Source of the DNA: Syntrophomonadaceae bacterium
GTDB taxonomy: Bacteria; Bacillota; Dethiobacteria; DTU022; UBA8154
Length of the DNA: 35,717 bases
Direction: 5' to 3'
Assembly: GCA_007131175.1 (NCBI GenBank)
Contig: SLRC01000137.1
Coordinates: 1-35,717, forward strand
The position numbers and the translations under genes were made by a program. Below, one piece after another: positions 26,712 through 35,717 of the stretch. The notes under the pieces were generated by a model, which worked only from the letters and a program-made list of their open reading frames with translations, was not told the origin of the DNA and searched no databases. Within the stretch, counting starts at the first letter, position 1. Every line of letters begins with the position of its first letter.

Positions 26712-28436
26712 ATGAGTGAAAAGAATTTACAACCTATGGAAGCAGAAATACTGCTGGAAATCGGGAACGCAACCATCAATGCCGCATCCCAGTCCCTTAC
26801 TTCCTTTGTCAGCGGCGCGATCAGTGTAAAGCCCCCCGCGATAAAAATTGTCAGCATGGAAGAACTGCTTGGGGTGGCAGATAAGGGATTGTTTGTAACT
26901 GTTGTTTTTCATGAAGGAGTGGCCGGGCAGCAGTTTTTGTTTTTCCCGGCGGCAAGCGGAGCGCTCCTTGCAGCCCTTATGCTGGGAAAAGAGCCGCCTG
27001 TTACCCCCCCTCATTTCCTTGATGAGATGGAGCAAAGCGCCCTCAGTGAAGTTGTGGGCATGCTCATGGGCGTTTATACCACTTCTTTGTCCGGTTTTAT
27101 GGGCAGGAGTGTGGAGATTGATCCGCCACAAACTGAAACTGTCTCCCCGGCAGAAAAAGATTATGCCTCCGCCGGCTTTGATAACGAACATTGGGTTGTG
27201 CTGGAGTTTGCCCTTGGATTTGAATCTGACAATGAAGCTGTTTTCTTTCAATATATTCCTTATCCCCTTATGAAAAAGATTGTGGCCCCCCTCATACCGG
27301 AAGAGAGCGGTGCAAAAGTACCGGAGAAAACAACTGATCTTCCGGGGACAGAGCGGGATGCTTTAATTGAAGATACAATAGAGGCTGAAGCAGCTGAAAC
27401 GGCCGAAACGGAAGAAGGCCTCAGCGAAATGCAGCTGGATGCGTTGGCGGAGATTGGCAATATCTCACTCGGGGCATCGGCTACGGCCCTTTCAGAGCTG
27501 CTCAGGCGGAGAGTTCAGATAACCACTCCTGCAGTTAGCCTGACAACAATGCAGGATGTTCGTGCCGGCTATCCTTTACCCTGTCTTGTGATTATGGTCA
27601 ATTACAGTAAGGGACTGGCCGGCAACAATGTGCTCATTCTTAAAAATGATGATGCCCTGTCAATTGTGGGAGTAATGATGGGAATGGAACCTCCCGAAAA
27701 GCCACCGGAATTGGGGGAAATGGAATTGTCCGGCATTGGTGAGGCCATGAACCAGATGATGGGAGCATCGGCTACAGCCATGTCCGATTTTTTTGGCAGG
27801 CTTATTGATATTTCCCCGCCCCGTGTGGAATCCAAAGACCTGCATAGCGAACCCCTGGATGTTACTGAACTGGACGAAGACAACCCGGTGGTTAAGATAA
27901 CTTTCAATATTGAAGTGGATGGGTTGCTGGAAAGCACTTTACTGCAGCTCATCCCATTATCGTTTGCCCGGGAAATGGCCAGTTCGCTCCTCGCCAGTAT
28001 GGGCTTTCCAGAGCCCGGCGTCACGGATAGTATCATGGGTGACCCTGTTGTGCCGCCAACGGTTGAGGAAGAAGAATCCATTAGCTCCAGTTTCAATTTC
28101 TTAGATACGGATGATCCAGCGGAAGGGGAAGCTCTTTCCCCTCCAGGGACATTGGGCCGTATTGCAGAAACGCCCGCTCCTCCTGGGGATCAGGATGCAT
28201 CACGCATCGACATGATTCGGGATATTCCCATAAATATACACGTTTTATTGGGGAAGACACGCCTGCCCCTAAGAAAAGTATTTTCCCTTTTACCCGGCGA
28301 GATCATTGCACTGGAGCGGTACCTTGGGGAAGCAGTGGATATTTATGCCAATGATCGCCTGGTTGCCAAAGGGGAAGTGGTTATGGTTAACGGACAATTT
28401 GGGATCAAGATAATAGACATGTTTAGTGCCCAATAA
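26712..28436 (+). CDS. fliY: FliY-type switch protein: two CheC-like regions plus C-terminal SpoA/FliN domain
   Basis: 574 aa; 'LDALAEIGNISLGASATALSELL' and 'ELSGIGEAMNQMMGASATAMSDFF' CheC motifs; additional N-terminal CheC-like region; C-terminal 'DIPINIHVLLGKTRLPLRKVFSLLPGEIIALERYLGEAVDIYANDRLVAKGEVVMVNGQFGIKI'. Confidence 0.92.
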   Translation: MSEKNLQPMEAEILLEIGNATINAASQSLTSFVSGAISVKPPAIKIVSMEELLGVADKGLFVTVVFHEGVAGQQFLFFPAASGALLAALMLGKEPPVTPPHFLDEMEQSALSEVVGMLMGVYTTSLSGFMGRSVEIDPPQTETVSPAEKDYASAGFDNEHWVVLEFALGFESDNEAVFFQYIPYPLMKKIVAPLIPEESGAKVPEKTTDLPGTERDALIEDTIEAEAAETAETEEGLSEMQLDALAEIGNISLGASATALSELLRRRVQITTPAVSLTTMQDVRAGYPLPCLVIMVNYSKGLAGNNVLILKNDDALSIVGVMMGMEPPEKPPELGEMELSGIGEAMNQMMGASATAMSDFFGRLIDISPPRVESKDLHSEPLDVTELDEDNPVVKITFNIEVDGLLESTLLQLIPLSFAREMASSLLASMGFPEPGVTDSIMGDPVVPPTVEEEESISSSFNFLDTDDPAEGEALSPPGTLGRIAETPAPPGDQDASRIDMIRDIPINIHVLLGKTRLPLRKVFSLLPGEIIALERYLGEAVDIYANDRLVAKGEVVMVNGQFGIKIIDMFSAQ

Positions 28437-28450
28437 TAGGCAAGGGGTGA

Positions 28451-28948
28451 ATGTCCATGACGGAAAACAGTGGCACCACAGAAGTGCAAATGGTAGCTTT
28501 TAAGCTTGAAAATGAAGAGTTTGCCGTTGACATACATCAAGTGCGGGAAGTGCTGAAAATGACCCAGGTCACCCCCCTTCCCCAATCAGCCCATTATATT
28601 GAGGGAGTCATCAACCTACGTGGGGAGGTTATCCCCGTAGTGGATTTACGGAAGCGGTTTGAATTATCGGAGGAAAAGTGTAATGATCAAACCCGTATTA
28701 TTATTGTGGAAATAATGGATAATGACGTTGGGTTAATTGTAGATTCGGTAACGGAAGTGCTGCGCTTCCCTTCCTCAGCCATCCAGCCTCCACCCACACG
28801 TATCGCCGGTACCCGTACCGACCTGATTCGGGGAGTGGGGAAGCTAGAAAATCGTCTTTTGATTGTCCTGGATATTGAAAAAATACTCTCAACGGAAGAA
28901 ATTATTGCCCTTGATGAAATTACCCTCGGGGATAAGGTTGAGCAGTAA
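28451..28948 (+). CDS. cheW: Chemotaxis coupling protein CheW
   Basis: 165 aa; 'FKLENEEFAVDIHQVREVL', 'IEGVINLRGEVIPVVDLRKRF'. Confidence 0.96.
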   Translation: MSMTENSGTTEVQMVAFKLENEEFAVDIHQVREVLKMTQVTPLPQSAHYIEGVINLRGEVIPVVDLRKRFELSEEKCNDQTRIIIVEIMDNDVGLIVDSVTEVLRFPSSAIQPPPTRIAGTRTDLIRGVGKLENRLLIVLDIEKILSTEEIIALDEITLGDKVEQ

Positions 28949-28975
28949 GCCTGCCTGGGGAAAGGAGAAGATTGT

Positions 28976-31147
28976 ATGGAGGAGTACAGGGCTCTCTTCC
29001 TTGCTGAGGCCCGGGATTACCTGCAGGGCATGACAGATCATTTGCTGCATATGGAAAAGGATCCCGGCGACGCAGCTCATCTCACAGAGGTGTTCCGTTC
29101 TGCCCACAGTCTTAAGGGGATGGCCGGAACCATGGGATACAATCTAATCTCCGGTTTGACACATAAGATGGAAACGCTGCTTGATTCATTAAGGGGGGGC
29201 CACACCAAGGTGGAAACTGAGATGGTCAGCCTGCTTTTTGAAGCGGTGGATCTGGTTCAGTTAATGGTGAACAACCTGGACAGGCAGGCAGATTATACAG
29301 AAACGGTGCTGGAATTGGAACATAAGCTTCTGGCCTGGCTGGACCGGGAACCTGGCTTAGAACCGGTTCCCGTTAAGCAAAATATAAACCAGTTGGCAGT
29401 TAAGGATCCAGACAAAGGCACTTCAGGTGGTGGTAGCCAAACCTTTAACAAAGATGTGCAAAATTTCAATGAATATGAAAAGGAAATGTTAAAGGATGCC
29501 ATGCTTAAAGGGAAATCCATCCTGCATATTCATGTACGGTTGCTTGAAGGCTCCCTTTTGAAAGCAGTGCGGGCCTATATGATTTATAAAGCAGTGGAGG
29601 ATCAGGGTGATATTATTAAGACAGAACCTTGTATGCCCGAACTGGAGGAGGGACAGTTTGAGCGGGACTTTAGCCTGTTTGTTGTTGGTTTGCCTGATCA
29701 TGATGAATTGCGCCGCTCCATTGAGGGTATCTCCGAAGTGGAGAAAGTGCATGTTGTCCCCCTGGTGCCCGATTGGGAACCGGAAATGGAGATTGCTGCT
29801 ACGGCGGCTGTTTTTGTATCCCCTGAAGGGGATACTCCTGCAATATCAACGGCAGATCTGCCTTTGGAGCAGGAGCATCAGCCCCCGTCAACTTCGGATA
29901 TGGCTAACCGGTTAGCAATCCCCCGGGATAACAAAGAAAAGGCCCCAACCCTGGCCAGGGCTGCTGAAAAGACAGTACGGGTGGAGACGGCCAAGCTTGA
30001 CATCCTGGTTAATCTGGTAGGTGAACTGGTTATCAATCGCACCCGTGTGCTGGAATTGGGAAAAGGTGCGGACAAGGAGTTGTTGGAAGGGTCCCTGGAA
30101 CAACTTAAGCGTATAACCAATGATCTGCAAAGCGCCGTAATGACACTGCGTATGTTCCCCATTAAACAGGTATTTCACCGCTTTCCCCGTATGGTACGTG
30201 ATCTTGCTATTGGGCAAAACAAGGAAGTGGAACTGGTAATTACGGGAGAGGATACAGAACTGGACCGAACGATTGTAAACCAGGTGGGTGACCCCCTTGT
30301 TCACTTGCTGCGCAATGCAGTTGACCACGGGATTGAAACGCCGGAAGAACGAAAAGCCAAAGGCAAAAACCCTGCCGGCCGTATCGTTTTGGAAGCACAT
30401 CATGAAGGCAGCCATGTTGTTGTCAGTGTTTCTGATGATGGCAAAGGGATAGACCCGGAAGCTATCAAAAAGAAAGTCCTGGAAAAGGGCATTGTCAGCA
30501 GTCAGGAACTGGAAATAATGAACGGGTCGGAGTTGGTGAACCTCATATTTCGCAGCGGTTTCAGCACTTCGGAGACAGTTACGGATATTTCCGGCCGGGG
30601 CGTGGGAATGGATGTGGTAAAGACGTCAGTGGAGGCCATAAACGGTACTGTGGAACTAAAAAGTGAAATAGATAAGGGCTCACATTTTGTGTTAAGGCTG
30701 CCCCTTACCCTGGCCATTATCCATGCCCTTATGGTAAAGGCCGGCAATGAGATTTATGCCATCCCCATTGAAGCCATCCTTGAAAATATATTTGTGGAAC
30801 CTGATGAAATCCGGACAGTAAACCGGGACAGGGTGATTACCTTGCGGGAAGAAGTTCTCCCCCTGAGCAGTTTAAGCGAGAGCCTGGGTATGGGAACGTT
30901 TAAACAACGAAAGATGTATCCGGTGGTCGTGGTCCGGGCTGGAAATAAAAAAGCCGGCCTTATCGTTGACGATCTGCTGGGCCAGCAGGAGATAGTGATT
31001 AAATCACTCAGTAAATTTGTTGATGGCATTAGAGGTATTGCCGGCGCCACTGTTTTAGGTGACGGCCGGGTGGCGTTGATTCTGGACGTGGCCACTTTGC
31101 TTGAAGATGGGAGGGTTATTATTGGGAAAGAAAGTTCTCATCACTGA
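28976..31147 (+). CDS. cheA: Chemotaxis histidine kinase CheA
   Basis: 723 aa; HPt 'FRSAHSLKGMAGTMGY', 'HLLRNAVDHGIETPEERKAKGKNPAG', C-terminal CheW-like domain. Confidence 0.98.
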   Translation: MEEYRALFLAEARDYLQGMTDHLLHMEKDPGDAAHLTEVFRSAHSLKGMAGTMGYNLISGLTHKMETLLDSLRGGHTKVETEMVSLLFEAVDLVQLMVNNLDRQADYTETVLELEHKLLAWLDREPGLEPVPVKQNINQLAVKDPDKGTSGGGSQTFNKDVQNFNEYEKEMLKDAMLKGKSILHIHVRLLEGSLLKAVRAYMIYKAVEDQGDIIKTEPCMPELEEGQFERDFSLFVVGLPDHDELRRSIEGISEVEKVHVVPLVPDWEPEMEIAATAAVFVSPEGDTPAISTADLPLEQEHQPPSTSDMANRLAIPRDNKEKAPTLARAAEKTVRVETAKLDILVNLVGELVINRTRVLELGKGADKELLEGSLEQLKRITNDLQSAVMTLRMFPIKQVFHRFPRMVRDLAIGQNKEVELVITGEDTELDRTIVNQVGDPLVHLLRNAVDHGIETPEERKAKGKNPAGRIVLEAHHEGSHVVVSVSDDGKGIDPEAIKKKVLEKGIVSSQELEIMNGSELVNLIFRSGFSTSETVTDISGRGVGMDVVKTSVEAINGTVELKSEIDKGSHFVLRLPLTLAIIHALMVKAGNEIYAIPIEAILENIFVEPDEIRTVNRDRVITLREEVLPLSSLSESLGMGTFKQRKMYPVVVVRAGNKKAGLIVDDLLGQQEIVIKSLSKFVDGIRGIAGATVLGDGRVALILDVATLLEDGRVIIGKESSHH

Positions 31148-31487
31148 TGACACCGCATTTATGCGCATGACCTTGCGCAACGTTCTGGAAAAGAACGGCT
31201 ATGAAATAGCGGATGAAGCGGAAGATGGGCAACAGGCTGTGGAAAAGTACGAGCAACACAAACCTGACCTGGTGACGATGGATATTACCATGCCCAACAT
31301 GGATGGTATCACCGCCATCAAATTAATCGTGGAGAAAAATCCCGATGCAAAAATTGTCGTTGTGAGTGCCATGGGGCAAAAAGCCCTGGTAATTGAAGCA
31401 CTGAATGCCGGGGCAAGAGATTTTATCGTGAAACCTTTCCAACCAGACCGTATTGTTGAAGCCTTAAACAAGGTGGGGGGAGCTTAA
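31122..31487 (+). CDS. cheY: Chemotaxis response regulator CheY
   Basis: 'LGKKVLITDDTAFMRMTLRNVLEKNGYEI...DLVTMDITMPNMDGITAIK'; likely TTG start at 31122, 26-nt overlap with cheA. Confidence 0.95.
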   Translation: MGKKVLITDDTAFMRMTLRNVLEKNGYEIADEAEDGQQAVEKYEQHKPDLVTMDITMPNMDGITAIKLIVEKNPDAKIVVVSAMGQKALVIEALNAGARDFIVKPFQPDRIVEALNKVGGA

Positions 31488-31505
31488 TGGAAACAAGACA
31501 ATGGG

Positions 31506-32120
31506 GTGAATTCTTTGGACGAACCTAAAATGGACAGTAACAGGCTGGATGTTTTAAAAGAGCTGGCTAATATCGGTGTTGGCAATGCCCTAACTTCCCT
31601 TTCCACGTTACTTTCCGGTGAAAAGATCGACATGGATGTTCCCGTTGCCACCCTCGTTCCCCTCCAGGATGTACCGGAAATGCTGGCAGAAGAGGAATCG
31701 GCCATGGCAGGCATTTATATTAAAGCTTCCGGGGATGTTGACCTCACCGTCCTCTTTGTCCTTTCCCTGGAAAGTGCAAACAACCTGATTACTTCTTTAG
31801 TCCCCGGTTCCAGGGGAGATTTTGACGAGATGGGTATATCAGTGTTAATGGAAGTGGGTAATATCCTTACTGCATCTTATCTTAATGCCATTTCCGTTAT
31901 GACTGACTTAATATTATTGCCGTCACCACCGGAAGTGGCAGTGGATATGGCAGGGGCCATCGTTTCAACGGTGCTGGCACAGTCCAGTGCTATTGAAGAC
32001 AACATTGTCCTGCTTAAAACATCCTTGTATACGAAGCAAACTGAAATCAATGGCAGTATCCTAATCGTGCCTGAAATAGATTCCATGGAAAAAATCCTGG
32101 GCATTTTGGGTCTTGGGTGA
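31506..32120 (+). CDS. cheC: CheY-P phosphatase CheC
   Basis: 204 aa; both D/S-x3-E-x2-N motifs present ('DVLKELAN', 'SVLMEVGN'); followed by cheD. Confidence 0.94.
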   Translation: MNSLDEPKMDSNRLDVLKELANIGVGNALTSLSTLLSGEKIDMDVPVATLVPLQDVPEMLAEEESAMAGIYIKASGDVDLTVLFVLSLESANNLITSLVPGSRGDFDEMGISVLMEVGNILTASYLNAISVMTDLILLPSPPEVAVDMAGAIVSTVLAQSSAIEDNIVLLKTSLYTKQTEINGSILIVPEIDSMEKILGILGLG

Positions 32121-32626
32121 CTCTAATGGGGTCAGGGGATATGGAAGCTGTGAAAGTGAAGATCGCTGATCTTGCTGCGTTAAAGGAAAGGGGTATGATT
32201 ATTACTGTGGGACTGGGGTCCTGTGTGGGAATAGGTCTTTACGATGATAACACGAAGGTAGGCGGTTTGGCTCACATCCTCCTTGCAGAGAGTGCACCAT
32301 ATAAGAACAGGGATGGAGCTTTAAATGCAGCTAAATTTGCCGATACGGCAATTCCTGAACTGGTTAGGAAAATGGAAAGTTTAGGTGGACAATGCAGGCG
32401 CCTCCAAGCCAAGATCGCCGGCGGAAGCCAGCTTTTCCCGTTTAATAAAACGGGTATCAGTGTGGGGGAAAAAAATATAAATGCGGTGCGCCGTACCCTA
32501 AAAGAGTTGAATATTCCCATTTTGGGGGAAGATGTGGGAGGAAACCATGGACGCACAATGCGGCTTTTTATTCATAACGGCCAGGTTAAAATAACAACAG
32601 TGGGCAAAGGGGAAATAATACTATAA
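32117..32626 (+). CDS. cheD: Chemoreceptor glutamine deamidase CheD
   Basis: 'VGLGSCVGIGLYDDNTKVGGLAHILL', 'NINAVRRTLKELNIPILGEDVGGNHGRTMRL'; GTG start overlapping the cheC stop, alternative ATG 32141. Confidence 0.95.
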   Translation: MTLMGSGDMEAVKVKIADLAALKERGMIITVGLGSCVGIGLYDDNTKVGGLAHILLAESAPYKNRDGALNAAKFADTAIPELVRKMESLGGQCRRLQAKIAGGSQLFPFNKTGISVGEKNINAVRRTLKELNIPILGEDVGGNHGRTMRLFIHNGQVKITTVGKGEIIL

Positions 32627-32661
32627 ATTTCAGCAGATAACGATGTTACAGGGGAGAAGTA

Positions 32662-33744
32662 ATGGGCGAAGGGCAACGAAAGCTCAAGGTGTTAGTTGTG
32701 GATGATTCAGCATTCATACGGAAGTTTATCGGAAATATCATTCGTGAAGATAAAGAACTGGAATTGGTGGGGACGGCTCGGGATGGGTATGATGCATTGG
32801 AGAAATGCAAGTCACTGCGACCCCACGTCCTAACCTTGGATGTGGATATGCCCCGGCTTAATGGATTGGAAACATTACGGAGACTGATGGGGGAGAACCC
32901 ATTGCCGGTGGTAATGGTGAGCAGTCTCACCCGGGAAGGCAGCGCGATCACAATTGAAGCGCTGAGCAGTGGTGCGGTGGATTTTGTAAACAAACTGGCC
33001 CTTTTTAAAGGGGAAAATGCAGACGGATTCAAGGACGAACTCCCTGAAAAAATCAAGACAGCAGCCCGGGCCCGTGTTTGCCGGGATCAGGCAAATGTAC
33101 GCATGCCACCTGCCCCCGGACTTGCATCTCAACCTGTGTTGGCCAAACAATGGGGTATGAAAAATTCCCTGCCTCGTAATATAGTAGCCATTGCTTCTTC
33201 CACCGGAGGCCCCCGTGCCCTTGATCTGGTATTCCGGGATTTGCCGGCAGGGTTGCCGGCTGCTTTTTTTGTTACCCAGCACATGCCTGCAGGCTTTACC
33301 GAATCTCTCTCCCAGCGCCTGGACCGTATTTCCGACCTCAAGGTCAGGGAGGCAAAGGGAGGCGAGAATATTAAAGAGGGAGAGGCTTACGTAGCTCCTG
33401 GGGGATACCATTTGGTGGTGCATAAACACGGCCTTACGCAGCTTAGCAGTGCCCTGCCGGTCCAGCATGTGCGCCCTTCTGCCGACGTAATGATGGGGGC
33501 CTTGGCAGAGTTTTTTGGCAAAGTTGTGATCGGAGTAATTCTTACCGGTATGGGACGGGACGGAGCAGAGGGTATGGCTCGCATTAAGGCAAAAGGTGGG
33601 CGCACCATTGTCCAGGATCCTGCTACGGCTGTAATTCCCAGTATGCCCCAGGCTGTGCTGAAAAACGTTAAAGTGGACATGGTGGTTCCCCTGGAACAAA
33701 TAGGAACGTGTATTATGCGGTTACTGCATGATAAGGAGAGATAA
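32662..33744 (+). CDS. cheB: Chemotaxis methylesterase/deamidase CheB
   Basis: Receiver domain plus 'IVAIASSTGGPRALDLVFRDLP', 'FVTQHMPAGFTESLSQRLD', 'VILTGMGRDGAEGM'. Confidence 0.98.
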   Translation: MGEGQRKLKVLVVDDSAFIRKFIGNIIREDKELELVGTARDGYDALEKCKSLRPHVLTLDVDMPRLNGLETLRRLMGENPLPVVMVSSLTREGSAITIEALSSGAVDFVNKLALFKGENADGFKDELPEKIKTAARARVCRDQANVRMPPAPGLASQPVLAKQWGMKNSLPRNIVAIASSTGGPRALDLVFRDLPAGLPAAFFVTQHMPAGFTESLSQRLDRISDLKVREAKGGENIKEGEAYVAPGGYHLVVHKHGLTQLSSALPVQHVRPSADVMMGALAEFFGKVVIGVILTGMGRDGAEGMARIKAKGGRTIVQDPATAVIPSMPQAVLKNVKVDMVVPLEQIGTCIMRLLHDKER

Positions 33745-33748
33745 AGGC

Positions 33749-34555
33749 TTGGCAGTAAAAAATGAGTGGGATTACGATGAGTTTAAAAACGCTTTTTTCC
33801 AGTATACGGGGCTTGACTTAAACCTCTATAAGGACAAGCAGATGGAAAGGCGTATCCGCCAGCTTATTAAACGTGAAGCAAAGCCTGGTTTTAAAGAATT
33901 CTATGAATACCTGGCAGCCACACCTCCGGCCCTTGACCGCTTTATGAATTATCTTACCATAAATACATCTGAATTTTTTCGCGATGAGAAAGTTTATAAC
34001 CAGCTTGTGGCAGAAATCTTTCCCGCGTTAATAGAAAATTTCCCGGGCAAGCTGGTGGTATGGAGTGCCGGGTGCTCTATTGGGGCGGAACCGTACACAA
34101 TAGCCATAATTATGGATCGTTTAAAGGTACTGTCCCGCGTCGAAATACATGCAACGGATGTGGATGACAAGGCCCTGCTGCTGGCACAAAAAGGGTGTTA
34201 TAATCAGAAACAGCTGGGGAAGACACAGCCCCATGTGGTGGAAGAATATTTTTTGCGAGAACGGGATACATTCAGTGTAAAACCTGAAATAAAAAAAACA
34301 GTGAAGTTTCACCGCCATAACCTTTTTACCGATGATCCATTTCCCGGATGCCATATGATTCTCTGCCGCAACGTTTTCATTTATTTTAAACAGGAGGCAC
34401 AAATTTTTTTGCTAAAGCGTTTTTCTGACTCCCTTAAGCCCGGTGGTTACATGGTCATCGGTTCCTCAGAATACGTCAGTAACCCTGCACAATACTCCTT
34501 GATCAAGCGCTCCAATACCATATTTCAAAAAAACTACCAGCATCATCCTTTTTAA
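33749..34555 (+). CDS. cheR: Chemotaxis methyltransferase CheR
   Basis: 'FMNYLTINTSEFFRD', 'VVWSAGCSIGAEPYTIAII', 'HMILCRNVFIYF'; TTG 33749 with AAGGAG upstream preferred over the track start 33728. Confidence 0.96.
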   Translation: MAVKNEWDYDEFKNAFFQYTGLDLNLYKDKQMERRIRQLIKREAKPGFKEFYEYLAATPPALDRFMNYLTINTSEFFRDEKVYNQLVAEIFPALIENFPGKLVVWSAGCSIGAEPYTIAIIMDRLKVLSRVEIHATDVDDKALLLAQKGCYNQKQLGKTQPHVVEEYFLRERDTFSVKPEIKKTVKFHRHNLFTDDPFPGCHMILCRNVFIYFKQEAQIFLLKRFSDSLKPGGYMVIGSSEYVSNPAQYSLIKRSNTIFQKNYQHHPF

Positions 34556-34561
34556 TACTTT

Positions 34562-35476
34562 CTATCCAACCAGCCGAAGCCCTGCAGCAGCAGCAATATT
34601 GCGTGCTTTCCTCACTTCCTGACTGGTTACACGGCGGTCCAGGGGAGGATGCTGCCCTGCCCGGTAAGCCGGGTAATACTGGCCCATAATGTTTACGGCG
34701 CAGCGGGGGGAGATCTCAGTAGCCAGGAAGCGGACAACTTCTTCCGTGCCGGCCAACCCGCCTGGTAGCACGAGGTGCCGCACCAAAAGCCCCCGCTTCG
34801 CGATACCCGTTTCATTTACCTGTAAATCGCCTACCTGGTGCTGCATTTCCTGAAGCGACTGACGAGCCCGGGAAGGATAGTCCGACGGTCCGGAACAAAG
34901 CTCTGCGTCAGCAGTTTTCCCGTATTTGAAGTCGGGCATGTAAATGTCCACAACCCCTTCCAGCAGGCGGAGCGTTGCCACCGATTCGTATCCGCCGCAG
35001 TTATAAACAAGGGGAAGCTTCATTCCCTGCTCCCGGGCTGGCAGCAGGGCCTCCAGGATCGGGGCGATATGGGGTGATGGCGTGACCAGGTTAATATTGT
35101 GACACCCCCGCTGCTGCAAAACCAGCATGATGCGTGCCAATTCATCTGGTAAAATTTCCCTTCCTTCGCCGTGATGACTTATTTCCCAGTTCTGACAAAA
35201 GACGCAGTCCAAATTACAGTGACTGAAAAAAATTGTTCCTGAGCCACCGTGCCCCACAAGCGGCGGTTCTTCACCAAAATGGGCATTGAAGCCGGAGACG
35301 ACAGCTTCCGCTGGAGCGCGGCAGTGCCCCTTTTCCCCCTGGGACCGGTTAACAATACATTCCCAGGGACATAATGTGCAGGCAGATAAACGCTCCCGCG
35401 TTTTTTGAGCCCGCGCTGTCAGCTCAGGGAGGGAAAGCTTTAAATAAGAAGCTTCATAATGTGTCAAAGCCCACAC
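34562..35476 (-). CDS. Radical SAM protein, PflA/PflX-like (COG1313 type)
   Basis: 'CNLDCVFCQNWEISHHGEG' (Cx3Cx2C radical SAM motif), N-terminal cysteine cluster 'CTLCPWECIVNRSQGEKGHC', 'LVYNCGGYESVATLRLLEGVVDIYMPDFKY'; probable GTG start. Confidence 0.9.
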   Translation of the reverse strand: MWALTHYEASYLKLSLPELTARAQKTRERLSACTLCPWECIVNRSQGEKGHCRAPAEAVVSGFNAHFGEEPPLVGHGGSGTIFFSHCNLDCVFCQNWEISHHGEGREILPDELARIMLVLQQRGCHNINLVTPSPHIAPILEALLPAREQGMKLPLVYNCGGYESVATLRLLEGVVDIYMPDFKYGKTADAELCSGPSDYPSRARQSLQEMQHQVGDLQVNETGIAKRGLLVRHLVLPGGLAGTEEVVRFLATEISPRCAVNIMGQYYPAYRAGQHPPLDRRVTSQEVRKARNIAAAAGLRLVG

Positions 35477-35651
35477 CCTTTTGGAGTCCTGACTCCTTGA
35501 TTTAGAATGCCGAAATAATTACAAATCATTTTTATGATTTTAACTCATTTTTCCCCATTTGTCTAAGGCCGCTGTTATCGCTGCTTTTATCATCCCCGTT
35601 TAAGATTCTTTTAAATGTTTTAGTACCCCTTTTTCATTTGAGTTTTGTTTG

Positions 35652-35670
35652 CTCAGTTCTGACTTCTGAG
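35652..35670. repeat. Short inverted repeat with heptamer-like composition at the right edge
   Basis: CTCAGTTCTGACTTCTGAG; CTCAG/CTGAG arms; the other strand reads CTCAGAAGTCAGAACTGAG. Confidence 0.55.
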
Positions 35671-35717
35671 TTACTATTTAACAGCAATATTTTTGTCCCA
35701 CAGGCACAAAATAAAAA

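Noticed and set aside
32322-32351. Second possible sigma28 site, TAAA...GCCGATAC inside cheD
   Set aside because: The spacing is about 13 nt rather than 15 and it is entirely within coding sequence with no gene start shortly downstream.
35523-35540. AAATCAT-TTTT-ATGATTT hairpin near the right edge
   Set aside because: Perfect 7-bp stem but purely AT-rich in an AT-rich intergenic region; could arise by chance and is not next to a defined transcript end.
1-35717. Search for CRISPR, tRNA/rRNA, insertion sequences, prophage, toxin-antitoxin or defence modules
   Set aside because: No regularly spaced direct repeats, transposase motifs, or such protein families were seen; all sizeable + strand ORFs are accounted for by flagellar/chemotaxis genes.
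1-35717. Sigma54 promoters (TGGCAC-N5-TTGC)
   Set aside because: TGGCAC hexamers occur in coding sequence but none with a TTGC at the correct spacing was noticed by eye.

Overview
This 35.7 kb window is an almost continuous flagellar and chemotaxis gene cluster in the style of Firmicutes/Clostridia. The + strand order is flgC-fliE-fliF-fliG-fliH-fliI-fliJ-fliK-flgD-(TIGR02530-like)-flgE-motA-motB-fliL-(FliN-like)-fliO-fliP-fliQ-fliR-flhB-flhA-flhF-flhG-(PilZ/YcgR)-sigma28-(SwrB-like)-flgF/G-flgG, then a separate unit fliM-fliN-fliY-cheW-cheA-cheY-cheC-cheD-cheB-cheR. A convergent PflA-like radical SAM gene lies on the - strand at the right end. I see no CRISPR array, tRNA, rRNA, prophage or transposase. 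The coding content is mostly conventional. The most interesting signals are between genes: (i) a flgE leader with mutually exclusive GC-rich stems and a 7-nt perfect anti-Shine-Dalgarno match; (ii) a structured, non-coding fliN-fliO spacer flanked by degenerate period-7 repeats; (iii) a roughly 20-bp hairpin between flgE and motA; (iv) a hairpin between fliE and fliF built from the same kind of heptamers; (v) a terminator followed by a 12/13-bp palindrome in front of the fliM/che unit; (vi) a textbook sigma28 site upstream of flgF/flgG and a sigmaA-like site upstream of flhA. At protein level, there are three SpoA (FliN-type) proteins and a FliY with an apparently duplicated CheC-like region whose first copy has degenerate active-site motifs. 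Family assignments are by eye; no searches or folding were run.
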